Positions 35,387-44,708 of a stretch of 64,000 nt of DNA are shown here, in pieces. The stretch is from DTLC01 sp964555645. GTDB lineage: Bacteria; Verrucomicrobiota; Verrucomicrobiia; Limisphaerales; DTLC01. The number at the start of each line of letters is the position of its first letter. Positions within the stretch are counted from its first letter, which is position 1. The stretch is from the NCBI GenBank assembly GCA_964555645.1, contig CAZKTA010000015.1, forward strand, positions 1 to 64,000, read 5' to 3'. Below the pieces are notes generated by a model. It was not told where the DNA came from, searched no databases, and saw only the letters and a list, made by a program, of their open reading frames with translations. The position numbers and the translations under genes were made by a program.

Positions 35387-37188
35387 GCCCGATAGTGCCA
35401 CCACAGTTTCAGAGTCAACATGGATACAAATAAAAACCGCTGGTCCGGCGAAAAATCTTTAGGCCGTTGTGGCAGCCCTTTGGAGCCCAGCACACGCAAG
35501 AACAGGTCTTCCATTTCAGGTGCGGAAATAGACCAATGTCGTTCAAGCGCAGGGCTATGGCGGTAGTAGTAATTCCAATTTGGCCACGACCCATCAGTTG
35601 AGAGCGATTGTCGCAGCGCCTGGAGTTTTCGCTTTACGCGCAGCCATTGGTAGAAAAAGGCCTCTTGCCAAGCCGGTGCTCCTACCACGACCCCAATATT
35701 GGCGTCCGGAACACGGATCAAACGCGTATCTGCTAACAACACCTGCATAAAGCGCAGAAACAGGCTCCGGTTGAGCTTGAGTCGAGACGGAATTTTTCTG
35801 TACACGCGCAAAACCTCCAAATCGGTAGCCGGAGGTGACCAACCGATAAGCCGTTGTGGCACCAGGCGTTGTTGGTTATCGCCCTCGTGATACAACGGGA
35901 AGGTGCGGAGTACTTCAATCTGGAAGAGCGATAGATCATCTTTGGCATGCCGCAGCTTTTCAGGGAAACTGGCGTCCCACCGCTGTCGGACCTGCCGGGC
36001 TAGAGGTGTGTCAAAATACCATCGCTGGAAATAGAATTCGTGTCGGTACGGGGCTAACAATTCGTGGCCATCCCACCAGCGTACACGCCGGTTCAAAGGC
36101 AACCCCTTTAACAGATAGTCGCAGTAACACCCGGTAAGCAAAACACTCCGGTGGTCTTGGTGTAGCGACTCAAGAACACCCAGGAAATGGTTATTGGCAA
36201 AGGTTCCCATCCCGCCGGAAATGCGCACGCCTGCAGGGGCGTGCTCGCCATAGTAATCAGGGTTACGCTGTATGGGACGAAACTCGATTCCTGCTGTTGC
36301 GGCGAGCTCTTGGGCTGTGCGCAATTCTCGGTTTGGCGCATCGTATAGGGTGAAGGCAACAATTCGTGATGTGTCTTCGATACAGCCCAGAATCAAGCGT
36401 GAATCCAAACCACCACTGAGGGCCACCGCAATTTGCCCCAACCGCTTTGAGGTGCGTCGTCGTACGGCTTGTCGCCAGGCAAAAGCCAGCGATTCCGCCA
36501 GCTCATCCGGCGTGATCGTTGGGTCCGGCTGGTATTGAATTCTGAAATATGAGCGCTTATTCAGTTGCCCATCCGGCAAACGAATAGAAAACACTGTGCC
36601 TGGTTCACACCCTTCGATCCCATTGTAATATGTCCACGGAGGCGTCACTGTGCTAGCCAGGACGAACTCTGCTAAAGAGACATCGTCAAGTTTCTGAGAC
36701 CTGTCTACCGCAGCCGCCAGAATGTCTGGGTGCGAACTCCAGACACGATGACCATCAGCCGTCGCAACAAATACTGGAAAACAACCTGCGGGGTCAGAAC
36801 GCAAGTGCAGCTGCTGCTTGGCAGCGTCATAAAGTAGGATAGCACAGTTGCCGCTAAGGTCGTCCCAGCCCATCGTGCCGGCCTGCTGGTATCGCCGCCA
36901 AACAACAGCCCCCGATAAACCGCCTCTTCCATCGCGAATGATTTCTCGTTCAGCAGTTGTCCATTCTGCTTCGTCCAGGGCAAGAAAACCTGCTACAACC
37001 GCAATCGTACCATCGGCTCGTTCCCAAGGCCGCCACAGGTTGTCCGGTTCATTCCATGTGACAGCCAGGCGGAACGAAGGCGTTTCCCATATGTTGTAAG
37101 AAAGGCGGCCTGACCAGCGCATCCTTTCCACGAGTTCCAAAAGGAACCGCTTGGCAGTGGGGCGGGTGTCAAGAATGAAATCTGACAT
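35362..37188 (-). CDS. Asparagine-synthase-like protein without the N-terminal catalytic Cys
   Basis: About 608 residues from the ATG at 37188; a longer frame to 37293 would overlap the GT2 gene and has no site. The synthetase half has the ATP pyrophosphatase P-loop SGGLDS (residues 293-298 of the long frame) and continues with AFTLYDAPNRELRTAQELA. The N-terminal part resembles the class II glutamine amidotransferase fold (DDLSGNCAILLYD, LHLRSDPAGCFPVF), yet the protein starts MSDFILDTRP, so the Cys at position 2 that releases ammonia is missing. It could use free ammonia or an amino donor, or form an amide or adenylate on a sugar acid. Similar genes are common in exosortase-linked EPS loci. 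Confidence 0.85.
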   Translation of the reverse strand: MSDFILDTRPTAKRFLLELVERMRWSGRLSYNIWETPSFRLAVTWNEPDNLWRPWERADGTIAVVAGFLALDEAEWTTAEREIIRDGRGGLSGAVVWRRYQQAGTMGWDDLSGNCAILLYDAAKQQLHLRSDPAGCFPVFVATADGHRVWSSHPDILAAAVDRSQKLDDVSLAEFVLASTVTPPWTYYNGIEGCEPGTVFSIRLPDGQLNKRSYFRIQYQPDPTITPDELAESLAFAWRQAVRRRTSKRLGQIAVALSGGLDSRLILGCIEDTSRIVAFTLYDAPNRELRTAQELAATAGIEFRPIQRNPDYYGEHAPAGVRISGGMGTFANNHFLGVLESLHQDHRSVLLTGCYCDYLLKGLPLNRRVRWWDGHELLAPYRHEFYFQRWYFDTPLARQVRQRWDASFPEKLRHAKDDLSLFQIEVLRTFPLYHEGDNQQRLVPQRLIGWSPPATDLEVLRVYRKIPSRLKLNRSLFLRFMQVLLADTRLIRVPDANIGVVVGAPAWQEAFFYQWLRVKRKLQALRQSLSTDGSWPNWNYYYRHSPALERHWSISAPEMEDLFLRVLGSKGLPQRPKDFSPDQRFLFVSMLTLKLWWHYRACSTGSPN

Positions 37189-37243
37189 TCCTAATATAAC
37201 CAAGCTTTCTTTAGCACAGCAGTTGAGTTGCAAACCAAAGGCC

Positions 37244-38197
37244 TTACGAGCTGTTAGTATTTGCGCTCTGCCCTTGGCGTAGGGCGTATCCAAATAACTT
37301 CATGCCAGATGGGGCGGAGCCCAAGCGTTGAGACCACAAGCTCGGACGACCTCGGAGGTAATTCCACTGCTGCTGCCAAACATACCTTTGGAACGCAGGA
37401 TCAACCACCCTGTCATAGCGATGCACAAAACCACTTAAATAACCCCATCCCAACGCAAGCCCACCTATTAGCCAAGGGTACCGCAAGGCCCGGCTTACGC
37501 ACTTGACCAACATAAAAAGCGGATGATAACAAGCGACATAATTAGCCAAGCCGTTTTTTACCCAATTCCGCCACTGCCCGTCGGCCGAGCCGGTTTCTTT
37601 GAGCTGTTCAACCGTCAGTTCCACGAAGGTTCGGGTCTGCCAGCCTAGCATATTAGCCTTCAGTTCGTCCACGGTATCCCAGCCTGGAAGCCGCAGCAGG
37701 CCTCCAATCTGTTCCAGACACGTCCTGCGATAAATTTTGACCGCGCCTCGGACATGAAACAGCGGGTCGTCAGGCGACTCCGGAACGAGCTCATCACCCA
37801 CCCGACGACAGATCAGCCCACCACCAATGCCTAACTGCGGTTGCTCTGCAAAATGCTGCAAACACCGCGCGAAGTAATCAGGGCCGAAGGCCAGGTCGCC
37901 ATCTAATTTGACCAAAAACTTCCAGGAAATGTCGGCTACCAGCAGACATCCCTCTTGAAAGGCTTCCATCACGCCAGAACCAGGCAGACGATGACCTCGG
38001 TCGGGTCGGTGTAGGACTCGAATCCATTTATGTTGAGCCGCCGCGGCATCTGCTAACGCCCCAGTTGTATCAGTTGAACCGTCGTCCACAATCACCCACC
38101 GTACTGGGCGCCGGCTTTGCGCAAGAACAGACTCCATAGTCCGTGGTAACCGTGCGGCCTCATTACGTACAGGCGTGATTATGACGTATTCGTCCAT
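37244..38197 (-). CDS. Family 2 glycosyltransferase
   Basis: 317 residues. GT-A marks: MDEYVIITPVRNEAARLPRT, RWVIVDDGSTDTTGALADAA, WKFLVKLDGDLAFGPDYFA (DGD at the DxD position), GIGGGLICRRVGDELVP and GWDTVDELKANMLGW, the last equal to the ED/DE-loop near the acceptor site. A hydrophobic segment lies near 230-265. It should transfer one sugar of the repeat unit. It starts 6 bases after the stop of the deacetylase gene and is followed 55 bases later by the asparagine-synthase-like gene. Confidence 0.88.
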   Translation of the reverse strand: MDEYVIITPVRNEAARLPRTMESVLAQSRRPVRWVIVDDGSTDTTGALADAAAAQHKWIRVLHRPDRGHRLPGSGVMEAFQEGCLLVADISWKFLVKLDGDLAFGPDYFARCLQHFAEQPQLGIGGGLICRRVGDELVPESPDDPLFHVRGAVKIYRRTCLEQIGGLLRLPGWDTVDELKANMLGWQTRTFVELTVEQLKETGSADGQWRNWVKNGLANYVACYHPLFMLVKCVSRALRYPWLIGGLALGWGYLSGFVHRYDRVVDPAFQRYVWQQQWNYLRGRPSLWSQRLGSAPSGMKLFGYALRQGQSANTNSS

Positions 38198-38203
38198 CGA
38201 CTG

Positions 38204-39160
38204 TTACTGCCATCGAGTTTTTTCCACTGGATCGGTAGTGCAGCTTTCGACACATGAGCTGCTTCGGATGGCGCGACGAAACTTGCGAGCAATCGACTGT
38301 ACGCATCCGACCCAGTTGTACGAACCACGTAATTTGGCTTCAAACAAACGGCAATCATCGCCACTGTTGATCGGCACACGACGTAGCCGAAATGGATCTG
38401 CTCCAGGATATACGCAGCCTACGCGCGTCGTCACCGCCGATGCATAACCGGCAGCTTGCAGGACTTCTGAAAGACGCTTCACGTATTCTGTTTGCTCCGC
38501 CGGAAATGCATACGGATGTGCAAAAGCACGCACAGGCCTGCCTATGTGTTGTTCGATTACTTCCTTGCACGACCGCACTTCGCTTTCGATCTCCGGCCAT
38601 AGAAGAGAAGACAACACCGGGTGGGTCACCGTATGCGCCCCGATCTCGAAGCTGGCCGAAGCTAGCTCGGCCACCTCTGACCAGATAAGACATGCCCTTC
38701 CGGAGACACCCGGTATGTAGGAGCCGCCTCGCGGCTGGAAACACAAACGTGAACTTCCAATAAAGCCAGTCGGCAGATATACAGTGGCGTGAAATCCATG
38801 GGATCGCAGAATGGGAAAGGCCACCTGGTAAACGTCATGAAACCCATCATCAAATGTGATCGCAACGGGCCGGGCCCCGATTGCTCCCTGGGATTTGTTG
38901 TCGCCCTGCTCCAGCCAGCTCAACCCTTCCGACAATGTCACCCCATGAAAGCCATGCTCACGCAGCCAAAGCATTTGCTCAGCAAAGCGCCTGGGGCTTG
39001 TGCAAAGTCGGTAGTACCCAAGCACACCGGCTTCAGGCTCGTCCGAGATGCTGTGATACATCAGCACAGGAAGGCGACGGCGATTAGCTCCATTCCATAC
39101 CGCCAATTGTTGCAGCGGGTGGATAACCCGCAAAGTCAGAAATCGGTCAATCATGATCAC
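38204..39160 (-). CDS. Polysaccharide deacetylase (NodB domain), second copy
   Basis: 318 residues. NodB marks: LPVLMYHSISDEPE, PVAITFDDGFHDVYQVAFPI (the metal Asp pair), ATVYLPTGFIG, FEIGAHTVTHPVLSSL (H-x3-H) and FAHPYAFPAE. No signal peptide is seen. The Asp of TFDD and the two His of H-T-V-T-H are intact, so it should be active on N-acetylated or O-acetylated sugars. It is the first gene of the tight operon running down to the polymerase gene at 31118. It is distinct from, and only distantly related to, the deacetylases at 34583 and 39576. Confidence 0.88.
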   Translation of the reverse strand: MIMIDRFLTLRVIHPLQQLAVWNGANRRRLPVLMYHSISDEPEAGVLGYYRLCTSPRRFAEQMLWLREHGFHGVTLSEGLSWLEQGDNKSQGAIGARPVAITFDDGFHDVYQVAFPILRSHGFHATVYLPTGFIGSSRLCFQPRGGSYIPGVSGRACLIWSEVAELASASFEIGAHTVTHPVLSSLLWPEIESEVRSCKEVIEQHIGRPVRAFAHPYAFPAEQTEYVKRLSEVLQAAGYASAVTTRVGCVYPGADPFRLRRVPINSGDDCRLFEAKLRGSYNWVGCVQSIARKFRRAIRSSSCVESCTTDPVEKTRWQ

Positions 39161-39575
39161 GCGATTACAACTTTCTTATGCGTAAATCCCTGGCCACAAT
39201 AGAATGAACCGCAGTAAAAATTCCCAGCTCACGAATGTTCTCAGCAACCTATTGAAATCTTGGGGGTGATTCGATTGAGCTCTAGCAGGCCTTAATGGTT
39301 ATCTATGGCGGTCGTACCTGCACTGCCAGATGCCGTCAGACTGGGGCCGGCGGCAAATAGGACGCTCCATTTTTAAACCACACAAGTCTATGAGCATGTC
39401 CGGAGCAAGCTGGTCAGCAGGCCCAAAATACCTCAGCTTACAAACCCACCGCATCGGGGTGGGCACTGCTTCGGCAAGGGTGGGAAAGTAACAAAGGCTG
39501 CCAGAATAAGGCGAGCTTTAGGATCATTTCTCATCCACAGCAGTTGGCAGCTGTGAGACAAGTTGGTTAAACACA
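39161..39575. other. 415-base gap; likely promoter region of the 39.2-31.1 kb operon
   Basis: No gene or clear repeat is seen. Because the operon on its left starts here and the fusion gene on its right ends here, a minus-strand promoter should lie near 39165-39300, but I cannot point to a convincing -35/-10 or sigma-54 site. Confidence 0.4.
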
Positions 39576-41804
39576 TCATTTGTGCGCCTCAGAAAGTGTT
39601 GGTGGTTCCTCCCGTGTCGGTCCGGATGAGCCGCACAACCGGTCAACGAGCCCTATGTATTCATGTTTTTTGATCTGCCAGCTCTGTGCCAAAGCATACG
39701 ATCGGCCTTTCTCGATGCGGCCAGCTGTTGCCTGAGGATTTTCGAGTACCTCCAGCACTGCTTTAGCTAAAGCCTCAGCGTCACCCGAAGGAAAGAATCG
39801 GACCAAAGAATCGTCGAAGTAATACCGGTCCACCCGGGTTTCAGACACCACCACGGGCACACCGAGAGCCATAAATTCCAGAATCTTGGTGCTGTAGGCT
39901 TCGTTGCCGAACGAATTTGCGCGTTTCGGCACAACACCAAGATCTGCGTTTGCCATTATGTCCGCGATTTGGTTTGCCGGTACAGGATCGAAAAATTGCA
40001 CTTTGCCGTTGAGTCCTAATTCCGAAACAAGTGCAATTAACTTCGGTTTCATATTGCCTTCACCATAAATGTGGAACTCGGCGTTGGGGTAATTAAGCAG
40101 TACTTTTTGAAATGCACGAATTGCAATATCCAACCCTTGATGCCATTGCAAACCTCCTGGAAACAACATAACGATGCGGTTATCTTTTCGAGTGCGCTGC
40201 CGCGCATGAAATCTACGGCTGTCAACGTAATTAATGAGCGTTGAGCATTTACTGCTCGGTGCAGCACGTTGCGTATACTTGTCGAACCAAAGGTGATTGG
40301 CCAGAATCACGTGGTCAGCAACCCGTGCGCTCAATCGCTCAAAAAACATCAACATCTTTACGCAAAGAGATCTCGGTGACGCACCAAACTTGCTCGCATA
40401 AAATTCGGGTAATATGTCGTGAATATCCAAAATGACTTTTGCACCCATCAATTTCGGGATCAACGCGGAAAACACCAAAAAGTCCGGCACGTTATGGGCG
40501 TGTATCAGATCATATCGCCTTCGAAGATGTTTCCTCGTCATCCAAACAGATGAAGCCAAAAGGAAACGGACAATGGGTACGAGATAGTCGAGTTTGGTGC
40601 GTTGGTTTTTACCTGTGCGAGACTGAATCCGGTATACGTTCACTTTACCGATGGTTTCACTTGTCGGCTGCCCTTTACCCCGACTAAGCGCCAACACATC
40701 CACATGATCACCGTGCTCTGCAAGAGCTTCGGCGTATCGCATGACACGGTTATCAGTTTCGTAGTGCGAATATGTCACCATGCAAACTCGTTTCTTTTGC
40801 CTGTAACCGCTCATGCTGCAAGAGGCGCGAAAATAAGCTGCAACCTGCCGCGGAACTGCGTGCCAGAAACTACCTCCGTACCTTTCGTGAACATATCGAA
40901 GCAGTTCTGTGTACAAACCGGCTGTGGTGGTCTTAATTGTGGCTGGCTCTCCGTCGAAAAAGACATAATCCGGATGCACGTCCACCAACACCATCCCGCC
41001 ATGCTTTGCTACCCAGTCGAGCTTGCGACGCCAAATGTCAATGTTTCGCTCTCGGAAAAGCAGGAACAACGTCAGATCTTGAGGCAACGTGTAAGGAAGC
41101 TCCACATAGCGGTTGCGTTGCACCTTTCGATTATATGTCTTTGTAGAATTTTTGACATCGTCAGGATCGCGCCTATCGTCATTTTGTTTTGCTGAGGTAT
41201 GTTTTGCGACCCAAAACGGGAATATTGTTCCAACGCCTTGCGGTTGTGGCTCGAACGGGTCGGTGTCGAATGTCGATGCATCATACTGTATGGCCAGCTC
41301 GTGGAGCCAATCAAGCTGGTGGAGCATAAACCCCGCACGGAATCCTACCGCACCCCACTCATCAAGGTATTGGTTAATCTTAACCGCATGTTCACTAAAA
41401 CGTTTCCTCGAGTTAAACAACTTGCCGTCGTGGTACAGGTCGTGCACGCCGACCTCGAATCCGTTGCGAACAAGCTCTTCACGCAGCTCGTGCGGTACAC
41501 GGTATTCGCCCTCGGGGATAAAGTAGAACGCAGACCGGAAGCCAAGCGCCATTTCGAGTTTCATCAACTGCCTGACTTTTTCCAAGCCGGCTCGTCCTTC
41601 GACATCGTGCGTAAGCACAAAGGCAAATTTCTTTCCTTCCGGCCATCCTGGCCAATTTGTTGGTGGGATTTCCGACCCGGGCAAAATTGGCCATTCATTT
41701 GCGTGGCGGCGCAGCGCACGCTTTGCCATAGCACGGCGCACTACCATGCGCACACGCCACGGCACAAAGGGCTTGATGGTGTAATAGAACCGCCTGAAAA
41801 GCAC
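39576..41804 (-). CDS. Polysaccharide deacetylase fused to a GT4 glycosyltransferase
   Basis: About 742 residues from a GTG at 41804 (VLFRRFYYTIKPFVPWRV, typical start of this deacetylase group); the frame runs to a TTG at 41873. The N-terminal 320 residues are NodB-like: FAFVLTHDVEGRAGLEKV (His-Asp), SAFYFIPEGEYRVPHEL, GFEVGVHDLYHDGKLFNS and GGMVLVDVHPDYVFFDG. Then, from about 345, a GT4/GT-B enzyme begins: VCMVTYSHYETDNRVMRYAE, LIHAHNVPDFLVFSALIPKL, VILDIHDILPEFYASKFGA, RIVMLFPGGLQWHQGLDIAI and STKILEFMALGVPVVVSET. The two activities are usually separate genes in exosortase-linked loci, so the fusion may couple deacetylation with sugar transfer. The join is continuous with no stop or frame change. 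Confidence 0.87.
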   Translation of the reverse strand: MLFRRFYYTIKPFVPWRVRMVVRRAMAKRALRRHANEWPILPGSEIPPTNWPGWPEGKKFAFVLTHDVEGRAGLEKVRQLMKLEMALGFRSAFYFIPEGEYRVPHELREELVRNGFEVGVHDLYHDGKLFNSRKRFSEHAVKINQYLDEWGAVGFRAGFMLHQLDWLHELAIQYDASTFDTDPFEPQPQGVGTIFPFWVAKHTSAKQNDDRRDPDDVKNSTKTYNRKVQRNRYVELPYTLPQDLTLFLLFRERNIDIWRRKLDWVAKHGGMVLVDVHPDYVFFDGEPATIKTTTAGLYTELLRYVHERYGGSFWHAVPRQVAAYFRASCSMSGYRQKKRVCMVTYSHYETDNRVMRYAEALAEHGDHVDVLALSRGKGQPTSETIGKVNVYRIQSRTGKNQRTKLDYLVPIVRFLLASSVWMTRKHLRRRYDLIHAHNVPDFLVFSALIPKLMGAKVILDIHDILPEFYASKFGASPRSLCVKMLMFFERLSARVADHVILANHLWFDKYTQRAAPSSKCSTLINYVDSRRFHARQRTRKDNRIVMLFPGGLQWHQGLDIAIRAFQKVLLNYPNAEFHIYGEGNMKPKLIALVSELGLNGKVQFFDPVPANQIADIMANADLGVVPKRANSFGNEAYSTKILEFMALGVPVVVSETRVDRYYFDDSLVRFFPSGDAEALAKAVLEVLENPQATAGRIEKGRSYALAQSWQIKKHEYIGLVDRLCGSSGPTREEPPTLSEAHK

Positions 41805-42407
41805 AGCGTTATGCCAAATCAAATTACATTGAGCAGCGGGTGTGTCTGCCTGATCTTCGGTCCGGAAAAACAAAATTGGCAGGATCGCATCGCCGAGACG
41901 ACCCGGCGCGTCCGAAGCGGAATACCGACCCAGAACACGGAGCGGAAGACCCCCATCCTCACATTACAGCGGAATGTGGGGCAGACGGCTCCGCGAGCCG
42001 TCCCCGCCTTGACGTTTGGGCCAATACAGTTTTCCGAATTCAAGTCGACTCGGACGAGACAAAGGCAGGCTCCGCCCCCGTCAATTCGCAGTTGCGATTG
42101 ACTTTGTCGCACCAAACAAAATTGACGCATTTAATTTTTTCTCGCGGTGCTGCAAAACCCTTGATCTCCCCGTGTAAACCCGCGAGAAAATGCTGAGGGC
42201 AGACTTTTCAGTCCCAAAAACTGCCCGAACTAGACCGGCACGCCATGCAACCTTTCATGGTTGGTCCTCACAGCCCCAACCATGAATATGTTCGATGCGT
42301 GCCTTGGTTTTTTACGATCCCTCCTTTTGCGTTATTAATGCTCTGGCCATGGACTGTCATTTTCCGTGTGACACATCACATCAGCCTCACCCTCAGCAAA
42401 ATCGTTC
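41805..42407. other. Intergenic region with two hairpins
   Basis: No gene is supported. It holds GACGGCTC (41984-41991) paired with GAGCCGTC (41995-42002) around CGC, and the longer inverted repeat at 42254-42286 annotated separately. It separates the chain-length gene from the fusion gene, so it probably holds a terminator for the first and a promoter for the second. Confidence 0.45.
42254..42286. repeat. Perfect 11-bp inverted repeat
   Basis: TTCATGGTTGG (42254-42264) pairs exactly with CCAACCATGAA (42276-42286) around an 11-base loop. It lies about 120 bases after the stop of the chain-length gene. There is no T-run on either side, so an operator or an attenuating leader is as likely as a terminator. 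Confidence 0.55.
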
Positions 42408-44654
42408 CTACAGTTCCTGGCTCAGCCGCTTCGGCAAATACTCACGGTATTTGTTCAACACCGCCGCGACGTTCGCGTTTGACTCATGAAGCAAAGCAGT
42501 AGCACGTTTCACAAGTTCATGGCCTGTGTGTTCGGATTCGATCACCATCAGTACCATGTCCATGAACCCTGCCAAACGCGGTGTAATGCTTGTTTGAGTA
42601 ACCGGGGGCATGTCGAATATGATATAGTCAAAGTCGCTTGCCTTCATCTTCGGCACCAAGTGCGCAAACCGTTTCGGTAAAACTCGCGGCAGCTTTTGGT
42701 CATTAGTCCCCTGAACTGAAACGAGGTAAAGGTTGTCTTGGACCATTGCGTTGTCACGCTTTTCAGGCTCGAGCGCATCGGCCAAACCACACGCAGGTTT
42801 GCCTTTGGAAAAATGCTGTGCAGCTCCGTGTTCAGGATTCATGTCAACCAACAGAACGTTCCCGTCTCCTGTCTCAGAAAGCGCAGCAGCCAAGCCGGCA
42901 GCAAGTGTCGAAACACCAGCGCCATGTGTACAACTTGTGACCGCCACAAGTTTTGGCCGGTGCGTCATGTTCCGGACTTCAAAGTACGTGATCAACCGGT
43001 CGCGTAGTCCCTCGTAATAAGGGCGTAACCTATGCTGCGGGTCCCACGGAGCAACCTCGTCCGAACGTACCTGGAGAACGGAACCGCTAGATGGAGGCGG
43101 GCTAACATCGCCACTAGCTTTTCGTTTGCCATTTCGAAACAATGGCAGCAAACGCAAAACTCCGTCCCTGCCCGTATCCGGGATGGACATGCACAGCGGA
43201 ATGCGCAAATGACGTTCTACATCTGCCACACGCTTAATGCTCTGATCCAGGAACCGTTCTGTAACAAAAGCCAAACCGACGCCACCAACTAAACCAAACA
43301 CAAGTATTAGCGCCATTGGCTTCAACACATCTTTTATTCTTCTCCACGGTGGGGACGGCGCTTGAACGACACTGATATTTGTGACCTTGCCTGGGCCGAG
43401 TGATTCCTTCACACGCGCCTGCTCGAGGCTTGCTGTATAGTAACGATAATTAGCCTCTTCAAGTTCCCGCTTGCGCTGCAGTTGTATGATTGTAGGCTCA
43501 ACTTCAACAACACGCGTCGCTTCTGCGCGTACTCTATTTAGTTGCTCGGTCAGTACGTTAATTTTTGCCTCGAGCGCACTTACGCGCGACACTTCCGCTG
43601 CCAAATCGTACTCGGTTTTCGCCTGCGCCGGCGCGGGCAATCCGCTGATAAGCAGCTCCGGGTTTTCCTGTTCAAGCTTTGACTTACGCGCCTGAATGTC
43701 TGCTACCTGTTGGCGCACGATCTTGAGCAACGGATGCTCCTCTGTATAACGCAACTGTAAGTCGGCCTGACGCTTTAACATTGTGTCTAGCTCGGCACAA
43801 ACTGCGCGGTACTCTTCGACCACCGCAGGCACCAAAGCAGGTGCATTTGTATTGGCTGTTGCATTCAACGCCAGCAGCTTTTCGATTGCCTCAAGTGCGC
43901 TGCGTCTGCCTGCCAATTCGGCTTCAGCAGCAAGAAGTTCATCCTGAATCTTTGTGATTTGTCCGATATATGCGCGTTTTGTGTCATCAAGTGAAACTAT
44001 TTGCGCCTCGGTTTGGAGCTTCTTTAATTCCTGCTCGGTTTGTGCTAGACGCGCACGCAGTTGATCAGCTTGCCGCGCGAAAAAGTCATCTAAAACACCG
44101 ACACCCATGTGAATCTCGACATGTCGTTTCAAATATGTGTCAACAAGCGCGCTTAACACAGGTTGCACAACCGTCGGGTCCGGGTGCTGATATTGCACCC
44201 GGAGAATGTTACTGCGTCTTGGGACTTCAACCATGAGATTGTTTTTGACGGCACCTGCAGCAGCCGCACGATTTGTCCCACCACCAAGCCCGGCCAGAAT
44301 GTTTTCTGCCCCGACAGCATCTACCACCTCATACGCAAGGTCTAAGCTGGTCAGGATTTCAACTTCTGAGTTGATGATGTTTTCGCCGCGCGTGTCCGGG
44401 CTTTTGACCTGCGCATCACTTGCTTCGGGCGAAATAGACCGTTCTTCTATGATGTAGCGGATAAGAATTTTTGCCTCGGATACGTACAGAGGCGGGTTCA
44501 GCAAATAAAACGCAACAGCCAGCGCAGCCGAGCCAAAAAAGATCAAAACGATCTTCCATTTGTGCCGGAAAACAATGTAATAAATGTCGGTTGGGGTAAG
44601 TTGCTGGCGAGTGACCTCAACCACCCTGGCCTGCGTTGTAAACGACTCCTTCAT
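42408..44654 (-). CDS. GumC/Wzc-type chain-length protein with degenerate kinase P-loop
   Basis: 748 residues. It has a Wzz-type N-terminus (LTPTDIYYIVFRHKWKIVLI, first membrane helix about 34-53; second about 455-480 in LKPMALILVFGLVGGVGLA). Between them lies a long periplasmic part with coiled coil (about 200-430: EQELKKLQTEAQIVSLDD, LEAKINVLTEQLNRVRAEAT). The C-terminal 175 residues are a BY-kinase/MinD-like ATPase with NVLLVDMNPEHG (Walker A') and DYIIFDMPP (Walker B). Walker A reads GAGVST (578-583), so the P-loop Lys is Val. The Tyr cluster at the C-terminus is nearly absent (KYREYLPKR). It sets polymer length and export; autophosphorylation is uncertain. Confidence 0.9.
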   Translation of the reverse strand: MKESFTTQARVVEVTRQQLTPTDIYYIVFRHKWKIVLIFFGSAALAVAFYLLNPPLYVSEAKILIRYIIEERSISPEASDAQVKSPDTRGENIINSEVEILTSLDLAYEVVDAVGAENILAGLGGGTNRAAAAGAVKNNLMVEVPRRSNILRVQYQHPDPTVVQPVLSALVDTYLKRHVEIHMGVGVLDDFFARQADQLRARLAQTEQELKKLQTEAQIVSLDDTKRAYIGQITKIQDELLAAEAELAGRRSALEAIEKLLALNATANTNAPALVPAVVEEYRAVCAELDTMLKRQADLQLRYTEEHPLLKIVRQQVADIQARKSKLEQENPELLISGLPAPAQAKTEYDLAAEVSRVSALEAKINVLTEQLNRVRAEATRVVEVEPTIIQLQRKRELEEANYRYYTASLEQARVKESLGPGKVTNISVVQAPSPPWRRIKDVLKPMALILVFGLVGGVGLAFVTERFLDQSIKRVADVERHLRIPLCMSIPDTGRDGVLRLLPLFRNGKRKASGDVSPPPSSGSVLQVRSDEVAPWDPQHRLRPYYEGLRDRLITYFEVRNMTHRPKLVAVTSCTHGAGVSTLAAGLAAALSETGDGNVLLVDMNPEHGAAQHFSKGKPACGLADALEPEKRDNAMVQDNLYLVSVQGTNDQKLPRVLPKRFAHLVPKMKASDFDYIIFDMPPVTQTSITPRLAGFMDMVLMVIESEHTGHELVKRATALLHESNANVAAVLNKYREYLPKRLSQEL

Positions 44655-44708
44655 GACTTTTGGTAAAGCGGCTGAAATTTTCTGTTCGACATACTTTTGC
44701 TTATGATT

